Source of the DNA: Laburnicola sp. R22_1
Lineage: Eukaryota > Ascomycota > Dothideomycetes > Pleosporales > Didymosphaeriaceae
Assembly: GCA_014281115.1 (NCBI GenBank)
Contig: JACONQ010000006.1
Span: 2,852,001-2,916,000, forward strand
Length of the DNA: 64,000 nucleotides
Direction: 5' to 3'
This document shows positions 10,496-22,200 of the stretch, piece by piece. The position numbers and the translations under genes are program-made. The notes beneath the pieces were generated by a model. It saw only the letters and a program-made list of their open reading frames with translations. It did not search any database and was not told the DNA's origin. How positions within the stretch are numbered: the first letter of the stretch is position 1; every line of letters starts with the position of its first letter.

Positions 10496-12121
10496 TTAAG
10501 CAGTATCTATAGAAGCTTTCTTGCACGTACGTGAGTTGTGCCCAGGCTCCCTGCAGCGCGTGCAGCGCGCTGAAGCCTGCCGGCTCGCACCTGACCGCGC
10601 CTGGCTATACCGCGTTTCTCCCTCTAGTTGCTGCTTAATAGCCTTCTGAGCAATAATATTCTCTCCCTTTGCCTTTGATAGGGTGCCTCGCTTCTAGATC
10701 TGCTTCTTTTTGCGCTGTTTACGCGTTATAGCTGCCTTATTTACTCTTTGTAGACTAGCTATTTTATCGCGCATAAGCACTATTAAATGCGCTATTCTCT
10801 TAGCCCCTCTTGTAAGCCAATTAAGCGACTGGATAACTGATGTAGGAGAGGATCCTTAATGCCTTTGGATCCGCTTACGAACTAGAGTTGACTGAGCGCC
10901 TAGCTCGCGCGCGTTGCTTAGTGTTGCAGACTCCTATAGGGCCTCTGGTAGGGCTGCTGGCGACGGCGTACGAAGCTTCACATCAAGCTTTAATATCACC
11001 GCCTCTAGATTGTGTGGGACTAGCCCAGCGCCTCGAAAGCTTGCGCAGATATTCTCCTTTATAATTGACTGGTCGTAGGCGGCGCGGAAGGCTGGTAGGA
11101 ACTCGAGCTTGGTGATATGGTTGATGTGGTCGCGTATCAGGCCCTCGACCTGGCGCCCGTACGCCCGCTTCAACGGCGAGAAACAGCCAACGTCAAGCGG
11201 CTGCAGAAGGTGTGACAAATGTGGCGGCATACAGAGAGTGTAGATCTTATTCTCCTTGCAGATCTCCTGGAATTCGAGCGAGTTGTGACTCTTATGGCTG
11301 TTAAGTATCAGTAGCTAACGCGCGCCCACTCTACGCTCTACTGTATGCTTAATAAAATGCCGTAGCCAGGCAACACCAAGCTCGTTCGTAGTCCAGCCAT
11401 TGTCGCTAAGACCAATAGCCCAGTTACCTGGTATATCGTCGCCCTCGTACCAGGCAGAGAGGTGGTACTAGCCAGCGAAGATGATAAAGGGCGGGATTGC
11501 CCACCCAGTAGCGTTGATTCCGTGGATCGCCGTCACCCACTCACGATTGCCTGGCTGGATCGCTTTTGGCCGGCCACGCCTCTCTGAGCCAGTAACGACT
11601 AGCTGGGAGGATATTTTACCTATTAGAAAGCCAATCTCGTCGAAGTTGAAGGTATCCTCGTCGCAGATACCGTAGGTGGCCTTTGTACGTGCTACTAGCT
11701 CAAACCAGGCCTGTATAACCGTCGGGTCCTCGCAGAGGGCTCGCTGTCGATCGTAGGGTCGATTAAATCGCGTTGTGAGGCTGTCTGTTTGCTTGACAAA
11801 GTTCCTAGGCCACTGCTGGCCAACGTGGCCTGCGCTGCGCTCAGTGAGCAGCTTATTCGCCATATCTCGTACAGCACCTAGAGTGGGCGCAAAGCCTCGC
11901 GAATCTAGGTCAAGTATATGCTCAACAATCACCTCCTCTTCAAGCTTGGTAAGCTTCTTTGATTTGGGCTCAGAGTCGCGTCGCGCAGCGATTCCTGCGC
12001 GTCGGCCGCGAAGTGTTGTTTCAGGGACGCAAAACGTTGCGGCAGCGCGTTTTATACTTCGTATTTGACTGGAATTGATAGCTAAAAGAGCTAGGTAGAT
12101 ATTTGCTTCTTTATAGCGCAA
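10496..12121 (-). pseudogene. Pogo-like transposase with C-terminal zinc knuckle, inactivated by RIP-type stops
   Basis: One uninterrupted frame of 542 codons runs from 12121 to the TAA at 10496-10498 with no frameshift. Order: psq-type helix-turn-helix (SIKRAAATFCVPETTLRG), CENP-B-type DNA-binding region, DDE_1 domain, basic linker, and CCHC zinc knuckle CTRCREPGHNSRTC (10523-10564). Five internal stops (11468-11470, 11315-11317, 10934-10936, 10856-10858, 10694-10696) are each explained by CAG or CAA becoming TAG or TAA. The first catalytic Asp is kept (11639-11641, FDEIGF) and so is the third (11192-11194, LQPLDV). The second reads Asn (11300-11302, ILNSHKSH), consistent with GAC to AAC. 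Second to third spacing is 35 residues. No in-frame ATG exists; a TAA directly precedes the TTG at 12121, so the start codon is probably lost too. Confidence 0.9.
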
Positions 12122-12175
12122 TTAAGCAGACAATGGTTGAGCTATTGTAGTTTGTATGAGACGCGTTGTAGAAAG

Positions 12176-12216
12176 TTGGTGGGGCGCGCGGCTCACTTGT
12201 ACGCGCGGCTCGCTTG
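12176..12216 (-). repeat. Right terminal inverted repeat of the second pogo-like element
   Basis: Exact reverse complement of 10384-10424, followed by TA at 12217-12218. Confidence 0.9.
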
Positions 12217-12321
12217 TAAACACATTACCCTTGCTTGTCAACAAACAAGATATCGGTAGTCCGCGCGGACCGCCTTACAGCGGGAACTAGCTAAGCGAAC
12301 GCCTGGGAATCGAGTACTAGA

Positions 12322-12790
12322 ATGTCCGAAATAGACATCCTACTTTTTCAACAATCCGAAAGTTTCCTCGCCACCATGCGCCTCCAGCGCAACCCTATGG
12401 CCGGAGCGGCTCGACCATCCTCCCTGCAAGTGCGCTGTCGCCATCGCCCGCCTCTTTGCCACATGGCTCACGCAGCCACAGCGGTACTTGCTAGCTTTCA
12501 AGCTACTGGCCTAGTTCCTCTAAATCCTGACGAGGTGGTATCGAAACTCGATGTACGATTGCGTACGCGTACGCCTACACCTACACCAGCTATACTAGCT
12601 ACATAGGAGTCTCAAACACCTAGGAACGCGTGTGAGCTAGAGGCTCAGTCAACACTAGTTCGTACAAGGATTGAAAGGCATCAAGATTCTTCGCCTACAT
12701 CAATGATAGAGGCTGTAAATCAGCTAGTAAAGGGTGCAGCTACAATGGCGCATTCTATTGTGCTTACAAAGGGCGCTGAGAATAACGTGT
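12322..12790 (+). pseudogene. Chimeric frame: unknown N-terminus joined to a pogo transposase C-terminal fragment
   Basis: The ATG at 12322 opens a 94-codon frame ending in TAG at 12604-12606. Residues 1 to about 50 (MSEIDILLFQQSESFLATM...) match no family I recognise and look like the 5' end of a host gene. From about 12480 the frame reads like the C-terminal part of a pogo-like transposase: ASFQATGLVPLNPDEVV here parallels ASFRGAGLVPHNLEAVI in the element at 10384-12216. After the TAG, which may be a mutated CAG, the same frame continues as transposase to about 12790 and is cut by the next element. This is probably a truncated element end, not a functional gene; a new fusion gene is possible but unsupported. 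Confidence 0.55.
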
Positions 12791-12794
12791 TTTA

Positions 12795-14604
12795 TCACTC
12801 ATCCGGCCACATCAGTCATCCGGCCACCCCACCAAAATCGACGCGACTTTTTGTACGATAGCTCGACAACGCAATAGTTAAATATACTATAGATAAATCT
12901 AATAGATAGCTAAAATCTCTAAGTACACTAAGTCCTTCTATGGCCTTGTTTGTGGCAGTTGCTGCATATAGGTGGTGCTTGTTGTTGTCCTGCTCGCTCC
13001 TCCTGCTCTACCTATTAGACTACCCTTTCAGCCTCTGTAGCAAGCAATTAACCCTCTGCAGCCTGTAGAGTTCCTTTATAGGCAATATACTGTCGCCGCT
13101 ACTCTTAGCGACGCTAGCAACGCTAACTAGCCTATTAAAGCTTCTTATTTTCTACTATAAGGATTGTTACTAAATTTATTATAATTTAATAACCTTTAAT
13201 AAGCTAGTGTATAGCTTAACTACTAGGACTTTGTAACTAATAATATAGTAGGTTCTTAATAAGTTAAATTTACTACTTTAGCTAAGCACTAGTATATAGT
13301 ATCTTTACTATCTATACGCTCTTAGTGTTAGCTAATATTATAGATAGAAATAGTATTCTAACTACTATAAGTAATAATAGAACGCGATTAGAATAAAAAA
13401 AGACTAGTCCTATTACTTAAAAGCTAGACTTAATATTCTTCTTAGAAAGTACTATTTCTCTAATATATAAATAAATCTATAAAAAGTCTATTTTATTAAT
13501 ATAGAAAACGCTCTAGCGTATAAGCTCTTATACTTACTATCTATACTCTACCTTAAGAAATAAAAAGTAGCTAATATCTAATAGTTATAAAAGATATAAT
13601 ATATATAAAAGTATATAAAAGGTAATAATCTTATTTTTATATAATACTAATTAAACTTTAGTATAGTATAGCTACTATAATTATTTAGAATAAGTAGTTA
13701 GTAGACGCTAGAGATATAATATATAGTATATTTATTAAAGTGCTATAGCTAGATAAAGTCTAAATTATTTATTATCTAGCTATTATTACTACTAGTAACT
13801 ATCTAGTTAATAAGTAGATTATAATACTAGCTAGTCTAGTATAGCTTTTCTAATAAAATAATAAAGGGTAGAATAATCTAGCTATACGCGCTAACACCCT
13901 TAATTATTATTACCTACTTATAGTTTCTTAGCTATATAGTAACTACTTAACTAACTACAGTAAAGCTTATAACTACTTTTAATATTACTATAATGCTTAT
14001 TATAAATCTAGTTTTATTGAAATTATAAATATCTTTATCTAGTATTCTATACGCCTAACGCGTCTTTTCTATAAGTCTATACTATGCGTCTATTATAATA
14101 AAATTCTTACTTTTTATACGCTATAAATAGAACTTATAATTCTACTTTATTTATAGTTTTAGCTAAATAGTAATAAAGCGTAATACCTAGCATTTACCTA
14201 TAGGCTATAGGATAGAAATCTAGCTGCGTATAGTAAGTAAATAGTCTACTATTTATTATATATTAATAATCTAAGGTACAAATTCTTATTAATTAAGGTT
14301 TAGAATCTACTTTACTAAGACGTGCATTTTTATAGAGTGTAGCTTTTATTTCTAAGCATTAGTAGTAGCTTAAGGTAGGGCACTATTAACGCGACCCTAG
14401 AGCGTTAATTAAGGGACACTAAATAGCTAGGCAGCTTGTCTAGAGCTTAAAATCTATTTTTTCTAAATTGCCTACTTTAATAGAGTAAGTCTACCTTCTT
14501 TTTAAAACTGCTAGGTATCTAGTATAGGTAGTATTACGGGTATTACGTAGAGACGCGTTGTGAATTTAGTAGGATAGCTAAATAACTAATATGGCTAGAT
14601 AATA
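12795..14604 (-). mobile_element. Pogo-like transposon straddling the RIP border
   Basis: The left terminal repeat (12799 to about 12846) is intact: two 17-bp units starting TCATCCGGCCAC at 12799 and 12816. The right terminal repeat (about 14551-14602) is its inverse with many C to T and G to A changes (ATGGCTAGAT where ATGTGGCCGGATGA-like sequence is expected). TA lies beside both ends. About 300 bp at the left is near-normal in composition and the remainder is strongly AT-rich. The element sits inside the transposase fragment that ends at 12790. End positions are uncertain by a few bases. Confidence 0.75.
12900..13130 (-). pseudogene. C-terminal end of a pogo-like transposase with zinc knuckle
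   Basis: The minus strand reads a Gln-rich stretch followed by CSNCHKQGHRRT, a TAG and then C (12925-12966): a CCHC zinc knuckle with C-x2-C-x4-H-x4-C spacing and one nonsense codon inside the last spacer. Its place near one terminal repeat matches the knuckle in the element at 10384-12216. The upstream catalytic part should lie in 13130-14500, but RIP has erased it and I could not place the aspartates. Confidence 0.65.
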
Positions 14605-14606
14605 TA

Positions 14607-15099
14607 TTAGGTTAGTAAATATACGTTTCTACTAAATATACGCTCTCTACTAAAATTATAAAATCTTTAATACGTAATATTTCTACTAATATAGCAGCTA
14701 TTAAGATAGCTCTTATAGTTATTAAATTACTAGAATCTCTAAAAAAAGCTAATTACGTGTAAATTAGAAAAGACTTTATTATTAACTACTTAACTCTATT
14801 ATGGCGCATATATAGAATTACTAGATTAATAGCTATTATATTTCTCTACCTACTATATAGGCTCTATCTAACACATAGTTAACACTAAAATATATAGATT
14901 TTTAATACCTTATAACTCTACTAATATAGATATAATTAACGCAGCTTTTAAAGCTTTAAAATTCCTAAAGCTAAGAAAATATCTTAATATTTTTTAAATT
15001 ATATAAGACTACAGTATTAAGCGATTATAGATCTTAAAGTGTTATTATAGGGTTTAGAGTAACTATACATAAAAATAAAAAATATATAACTTCTTACTA
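14607..15099 (+). repeat. Left part of a Fot1-like element of the 25573-27624 family, split by a Tc1 insertion
   Basis: It begins TTAGGTTAGTAAATATACG after TA (14605-14606) and matches the reverse complement of 27624 inward for over 200 bp. Beyond about 14840 the two diverge. The Tc1 element inserted at 15098-15099 cuts it. I could not find its right end after 17221, so it is truncated or rearranged. It directly abuts the preceding pogo-like element. Confidence 0.6.
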
Positions 15100-15198
15100 C
15101 AGTAGGGTAACACAAAAAAAGTCCCCCCCTAAAAAGATACCTTTTTAAAAGTTATATAACTGAGTGAGTTTTAAAACTATTTAAATAAAAAGTATACC
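15100..15198 (+). repeat. Left terminal inverted repeat of the Tc1-type element
   Basis: 99 bp starting CAGTAGGGTAACAC and ending GTATACC. It matches the reverse complement of 17121-17219 without gaps. Unlike the pogo-type ends in this window, it has no 17-bp tandem unit. Confidence 0.85.
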
Positions 15199-15551
15199 AT
15201 TTCAAAGAGGAAATATAGGGGATTAAGATTCCGTACTAGTTACGTGCTTACTAAGCAGGGTCCTTAAGGTATCTATCTCTAAACCTAGTATTTCTAAAAA
15301 GTCAATTTTTAAGGCGTTAGAACTTTTTTATTTAGTATGCTACTAGGCTAATATTTCTACTAGCTATCTTATGCCTAGTGTAGATTACGTAAGCAAAATT
15401 TCGGAGTACTTATATAACTCAATTAAGAAATTATTTAAGGTTAAAAATTACGTAATTTTAAAAGTTAATTAAATTACGTGATTTATTACTCAGATTATAG
15501 TATAATATAATATCTTTTGTCTAGTAAATTTTCTCTTTCGTATTTCCTTAA

Positions 15552-16816
15552 ATGGAGCCAAAATTATCAAAACTCGAATGTTAAGTTTCTTTACTTAAAA
15601 AAGTAAATACTTCTAATTCTACTATTACTACTACTCTTAATAAGCCTCTACAATCTATTAAATCTGCTATTAAACGTATTAATAAGAAAAAAGAGGAAGA
15701 TAACTTATTAAAAGGGGTAAAACAGAGGAGAGTAACTAAGGTTACTTCTAGAGAGAAAAGAGTTATTAATAGGGATTTAACCAAAAGCCCTAAGAAGACA
15801 AATAAGAGGCTATTAGAAGAGAATAGTTTTGGCTTTACTAAGAGAACGTTACAGAGAGTTTTAAAAGGAGAAGACTATTCTTTTAACGTCTCTAAGAAAA
15901 AGGCCTATTTAACTAAAGAAAGAGCTAAAAGAAGAGAATTCTGGGCTAAAGAGATAGTTAAGGAGCTAGAAAATATTAACTTTACTAAGGTTATATTTTC
16001 TGACGAGTCTACTATCCAAAGGGGACATGGTAATAGGCAAGAATATATAAGAAAAAGGGGAAAATCGAAAAATAGGCCTGAACAGCACAAAAACCAAACA
16101 ACTAGTAAGTTATTAAATTTTTTTAAATGCTAGAATTATAGAGCCCTTTTTTCTCTATAATTAGGCTATTTTACCTTTTTTATATCTTTTTTTTGAGCTA
16201 GTACCAATTTACTAAAAGCGCGAGATATTTCTCTCTTAGTCTGGGGCTGCATTTTGATAGGAGGACGTTGTAAACTAGTGTTTTTAAGGGACCCTATTAA
16301 AACTAGGACCTTTAATAACACTAGATATATATAGAAATGTTTAAATTCTATATTAAAACATCTTTTAAAGAGAGGTAGGTAAAGTACCCCTTTTTCTTCC
16401 TTTTTCTTTTTCTTTTAATATATAATATACATATATATATATATATTATAATCTTATTCTTTATACTAATTATAACTAGGCTGGAAATTTCAATAGGATA
16501 ATTCGAAGATCCACGGAACTCCACAGGTGAAAAGATAGTTTTCTAGGAATAAAGTCTTTGTTTTTAGGCATCCACCATATTCACCAGACTTAAATCCTAT
16601 AGAAAACGTTTGGAGTCCATTAAAAATAGGCTAGAAAAAAGAAATAGGGCTTCTTTAGGCTTTAGCACTAGTAAATCTAGTGTAGAAGCCTTTAAAAGAG
16701 CTATATAAGAGGAGTGGAATTTAATTCCACAGGAGGCTATAGATAATTGTATACTATCTTTGCCTAAGCGTTATAATAACGTTATAGAGGCTAAAGGATA
16801 GTATACTAAGTACTAG
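15552..16816 (+). pseudogene. Tc1-family transposase, two probable introns, lightly degraded
   Basis: The ATG at 15552 starts a frame with an early stop (TAA at 15579-15581, likely former CAA), then is open to 16133. The first catalytic Asp is at 16002-16004 (IFSDEST). A probable intron runs from GTAAGT at 16105 to an AG at 16197, restoring frame into VWGCILIGG. A second probable intron spans about 16370-16480, with a TACTAAT-like branch and 3' AACTAG. The second Asp is at 16497-16499 (FQ-stop-DN) and Glu at 16602-16604 (SPDLNPIEN), with 34 residues between, hence DD34E. After this an A5 run near 16623 seems one base short, then the frame continues to about 16801. Internal TAG codons fit CAG or TGG mutation. 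The intron assignments are inference. Confidence 0.8.
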
Positions 16817-17120
16817 TAATATATTATTTACTAGTTCTATCTAATTATTTAATTTTAATTAATTTTTATCTTTTTCCTTATAATTAATATTTTTATAAAT
16901 AAACCTATAATATAAATTAAGTTCTATAGTCCTTCTAGACTACACTATAACTATAATATATATAAGTTATAGAATTGTATCTACGTAGAAAAAAAGTTAT
17001 ATAGGATCAAACTTTTAAGAAAATATTTCTTTAACTTTACTAAGATACCTCTAGTCAGCGCTGATTACTAAGCCCCCACTAACCTTCTATACCAAACCTG
17101 CCAAACGTCCACTTTAAAAC

Positions 17121-17219
17121 GGTATACTTTTTATTTACATAGTATTAAAACTCACTTAGTTATATAACTTTTAAAAAGGTATCTTTTTAGGGGGAGACTT
17201 TTTTTGTGTCACCCTGCTG
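17121..17219 (-). repeat. Right terminal inverted repeat of the Tc1-type element
   Basis: Reverse complement of 15100-15198 with a handful of substitutions, followed by TA at 17220-17221. Confidence 0.85.
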
Positions 17220-17221
17220 TA

Positions 17222-19265
17222 TAATAAACCTCTTTTCCTCTTTACTTTAGTCCTTGCCTTTATAGTCCTTATTACCTTTATTTTTAGTTATATTTTCAAA
17301 CTTCTATAGTAAAATTTTTACGTTATGCTATTATTATATTATAAAAGCTATATTTCTACTAATATCTAGGTACTAAAGAAATATCTTACACTCTAGAATC
17401 TAGAGGTATAAGGCGAAGTAAATTAGCCAAAAGATATTACTAATAAGGTACTTAAAGATACGCTTTAGAGGCCCCTTTAATAATTCTTCTAGTTATATAA
17501 GATTACTAAATTTCTAGAGATTATTTTTAACTTTGCCTAGCTAGTTATCTATGCCCTAACTAAATTTAATAATAGCTATATTGCTATAGATATGTCTATA
17601 GCGTTAAATTAACTATCTAGAGGTAGTATAAGAAAGGCTTTTATCTTAAATAACATAATAAAAAAAGCAGAGCCCCCTGCTTACTAATTAAAAAGAGCGT
17701 AAAAAAGGTAATTAAAAAAAAGCGCCATTAAACTACTAAGCGAGCTTAGCGATCTTAGCGCGCATAGCTTTTATATACAAAGTTAATTTAAAAAGAGACT
17801 ATAGTTAGAACTTTAGAGGAGAGATAAAAGGCTTTAGCATAGCCACACTATAAGTTCTATCTATTCTCTGCTATTCTAACTATTATAAACTACTATCTAG
17901 ATTATTATAAATAACACAAGTAGATATTTAGTATTTACTATATTAATAGATATATACTGCTATACTTATAGTAGTAGAATAAAGATAGTATATACTAAAT
18001 ACACTATTGCTTTATTACTATATTAAAATTATTCTTAATAAATATTCTACTATTATCTCTCTATATCTACGCCCTACTATCTATCTAGGCATTAATATTA
18101 TTCCTAAAGAAGTACTCGCCGTTGCTAAAAAGTATACGCTAAAGATTTACGCCGCTATTACTAAGGTAACAATACTAAAGTTCTATTTTGTCTATAAGAT
18201 AATTGTCTATAGAAGCCTAGTATATCTAACTATCTATAAGGCGATTCTTATATACTAGCTAGATTAGTAGCTTATCTAGTTTGTAAAAACTAAGAAGACT
18301 ACGTTTCCGTTCTAGTAGATAAAATTACTCCTTATTAGTAATAAAATCTAAGAAGGGAGGTAAAAGATAGAGAATAAGATATTTATTAATAATCTCTAGG
18401 GTAATAAAAGCATTACATAGATTCGTAAAATTTTTCTAGCTATCGCAGCTATATTAGCTTATCTAAATAAGTATACTATGTAAGTGGTATACGAGCATAA
18501 ATAGTTAATAATACTAATAGTAATAATCTAGATAGACTATATATAGCGTAAGTAAATCTTATATTAGAACTAGAAGCTTATAAGTATTAGGGGGTGCAAG
18601 TAAGTTTAAACTATTATCGCGTTATTAGGTAGTATTTAAGGTTAGTCTTTAATTAGAATTAGGTGCCGTATATAGTATATAATAACCTTCTATCTTAATC
18701 TACTTTAACTTTAAACTAAAAAAGGTTAAAAAAGGTATTTAATAAGTCGGTATATAGGTATTAAATTTAGATATAATATTAGGTTACTAGAAAGTTATTA
18801 TATTACTAGATATAATAGATAAAGAGATAAAGGTTTAGTATTTTAAGCGTCTCTAATATTATAAAAGTAGGCAGACTTTATACGCTATGCGTATAGCGAA
18901 TTATAGTTATACTACTACTAGATTATAAGTGTAATAACTAAACTATAGTTAAGTGTTTTATTATCCACACTACTTTTATAGTTAAAACTTTGCGTAGGTC
19001 TACTATAGCTCTCTAATAGTCTACTAGTTAAGAGATAATATATAACTTAGTTATACTAAATAGTAGACTATTTATTAACTACTATTATTCATTTTACTAT
19101 AAAGAAAGTTAATAATAAATTATTATTATTTTGTATATATTTTATTACTACTACTATATACTAGATACTAGGTTTTAGTATCTTTTATTTTACTTCTCTC
19201 TATATATAGTGCGGACTTAGTCTTAGTTAGAATCTCTATATAATAAAGATCTTTAATAGTTAAGA
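17222..19265 (-). mobile_element. Copia-like 5' region on the minus strand, RIP-degraded
   Basis: 18770-19265 matches 50210-50705 directly and 60471-60890 inversely. In the inverse copy the sequence begins TGTGGAGATTCTAAC, a typical LTR start, so this LTR begins near 19256 and reads leftward. 17270-17560 matches 49860-50170, and 17570-17720 matches 1685-1850 inversely. The short frame at 18007-18258 has no recognisable content. The name Copia-like is inferred from LTR style and leader layout; no reverse transcriptase was identified. Confidence 0.5.
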
Positions 19266-22200
19266 TACTTTATATATAAGGCTTAGTCTATATAAAATAT
19301 AAAAGATTTTCTAAATATAGATAATACGTTAGTAGTATAGACAATATAATTATATATAAGTTAATAGGCTTAGCTTATTAGTAGATAGTTAAGCATATTA
19401 AAAAAGTTAATAATAGCTATAAATTGCGCGTGCTAGTTTATAAGTGTTTTCCTAGGGCCCTAAAGTAGAAAATTGTCTATAATCTTCTTCTAGGCGTCTA
19501 ATAGCTTATTTTTAGACAAATAGATCTTATTAAGATAGTTAAGCATATTAGTAATAGTTATAGCAGTCTTAAAATATAAGTATATAAGAGTTTATATCTA
19601 TTTCTTAAGTTAGCTATATAAGTATATAGTACGTAACTATTTATTTAGAAAAGTTTATAGCTTATCTATTACTATAATACACTAATATTTATAGTTATTT
19701 TTATCTTTATCTTTACTAGAGAAATAATCTACTTTAGGTATACTTTATAAGAGAGCATTAGATAGATCTATTATTATATATAACTTATATAGCTTATAGT
19801 ACGCAGGTTATATTATAAGTCTAGAGTAAGAAAAGAATATATATAATTTAGTATTAGATTATTAGTAGGTATATAATAAACTTCTATATTTAGTAGTTAT
19901 TTAATCGATAGAATTAGCTAATTTAGGTCTACTATAAACTATTTAGTATTATAAAATTAATAATAATAAATAATATATATAAGTAGCTTTTTTCTAAGCT
20001 TAGTAATATAAGTATACGTAGTGTCTAATTCTTACTAAAGCGTATACTCTAACTCTATAAATTGTATCACATAGTTTTCTAAGTTCTAATAATTAATATA
20101 TAGAATAAAGTTATTAAGTAAATAACTTTAAAGCTTTTTACGCTATTGCTATAGGGCTATATAATAGGCAGCTAGTATCTTTAACTTTCTAAGGATAATA
20201 AAGTCCTTCTTTAATAAATTATAATGTGCTTATAGCTAAATATTATTCTATTCTATAATCTAGAAAGCATTCTTATATAATAATATATAATCCTTTAATA
20301 TTCTAACTAACTCTAATTTTAGTATAAACTATTACTCTAGTACTTTATAACTAGTCTAGAGCTTCTTAAGCTCTTAAAGTTTAGTCTAGTTATTCTCTAG
20401 TTTATTAGTAATTTACTGTATAGTTATTAACTTTAACTTTATTTAACTTTATACTATTTGTCTTACTAGTTATACTAATATAAAGTTTATAATCTAGTAT
20501 ATTACTATTAGTATTAGTAATGTTAGTAAAGTATATATACTTAGAGAGATTAGTAAATAGTAAGCTAGTATAATCTTATTAGTTATATATTATAGTTAGA
20601 CAATTAGGTATATTAATAAAAGGGTTATTTTTATTAAAAAGTCTACCTTTATTATTATTATTCTCTATAAACGCCTTATTATAATTTTTAGGTTAAAGAA
20701 GTCTCTTTTTAAAGGTAACTTTACGCTTATTATATTAATACTCTATTTCTAGTAAGTTATTATCTAATTTATTCTAGTCTATAGGTAGAGTTCCCTAAGT
20801 AGTACTTTGCTAAGTTAGAACCTAGGATATAGTAGTAAAGTTATAGGACTTTTTACAAAAACTAGCATTGTAATTATTATTTTTATAGCTTAGTCTTACT
20901 ATTTTATCTACTATATATAATGGGTTTATCTCTTAGTAAGTATATAATTTAAATTAAAAGTTAAGAGTTAAAGTTACAAGCTATAAGTATAGGGGTTACT
21001 ATAGTTAGTATAGTAGTTACTTTTATATAAGCGTCTAGACGTTATAGCTCTAGTCTATATATAACTATAAAAGCCTATATATATAAAATATTTATATAGT
21101 AATATTAGACTAGGCTTTTACTAAAGTACGTAAGACTTATTAGAATTACTATAAGGTCTAAAGACTTTTAACTATGCAAAACATGCGCGCTTATAAAAGA
21201 TTACTATTATACTATACTAGAGTAATTTACTAGAAGTATAGGTCTTACTAACTTAACTTATAACTATACCTTAGACTATAAGTTATTTAGGTTATTACTA
21301 TTTACTATTATTATAAAGATCTTATATATCTATTTACTATTATTATAAAGGTCTTATATATTCTCTTTTACTATTATTATAGAGATTCTATATATTATAA
21401 CCTTCTACTATCATTATAGAGATTCTATATATTATAAGTAATAGAAAAGATATTATAGTTAGAGATATTACTATTATTAGATTTAGGCAATAATATTAAT
21501 ATTATCTTATCTTTTATTAGTAAAGTAAATAAGATTATAGAGATTTATAGTAACTTATAGTAAGTTTAATAGTAATAACTATAGAGGCTTATTTAAGTAA
21601 GCTACGCTTATAGTTATTATAATAACTAAATTCGCTTATTAGTAAGCTACTTTTATAACTACTATAATAGTTACTATATATAAGGCTTAGTAGACCTATA
21701 GGTTATTTCTTATAGAGAGCTACGTTACTCTTAAGTAAGTTACTTTTCTAGAGACTATTTATTATATTAGTGCTAGGGGCTAATATTTTATAAAATATAA
21801 CTTATATATCTTATAGGGTAGATCTAACTCTTATCTTCTACTATACTTATTATTAATAAGTAACCTATAGGTAAGTATTATTATTATTATTAATTACTTT
21901 AACACTCTAGAGAAGGCATTTATACTTCTAATATATAAAGTACTTAAGAATATAGAGTAGGATTTACTACTACTATATTAGTTAATAGATATTATTATTA
22001 TTAGTAATGCTCTAGAGATAGGCTAGATTAGAATAGTTAAGTTATAGCTTAATAATTGCTACTATAGTATAAGGGCACTATAGAGGTTATTATACTATAT
22101 ATAAGATAACTAGTAGTTAGAATTTAAATATAAGATAGTAGTAATACTTATATAAAATAGGTACATAGGCAGGCTATATATATATACTTGCTTAGAATCT

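Larger units (their letters stand above)
10384..12216 (-). mobile_element. Pogo-like DNA transposon with CCHC transposase, 1833 bp
   Basis: Perfect 41-bp inverted repeats (10384-10424 and 12176-12216) are flanked by TA (10382-10383 and 12217-12218). The interior encodes one transposase on the minus strand. The repeats and TA flanks are intact but the gene carries RIP-type mutations, so the element is older than, or was exposed to RIP unlike, its unmutated left neighbour. Related degraded copies are at 30239-31579, 34544-36498 and 55428-57289. Confidence 0.9.
15100..17219 (+). mobile_element. Tc1-type (DD34E) transposon with 99-bp inverted repeats, 2120 bp
   Basis: Terminal repeats 15100-15198 and 17121-17219 are equal in length, differ at only a few positions and are flanked by TA (15098-15099, 17220-17221). 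The interior encodes a Tc1 transposase on the + strand. It keeps more TpG and CpA and longer open stretches than the DNA around it, so it is a later arrival in already mutated repeats. Confidence 0.88.

Noticed and set aside
15581..16090. Two minus-strand frames of 61 and 67 codons
   Set aside because: They are antisense to the Tc1 transposase, whose + strand frame has catalytic motifs.
18007..18258. 83-codon + strand frame
   Set aside because: Composition is low-complexity Ile/Tyr/Lys-rich from AT-rich DNA, and no motif is visible; it lies inside a Copia-like relic.
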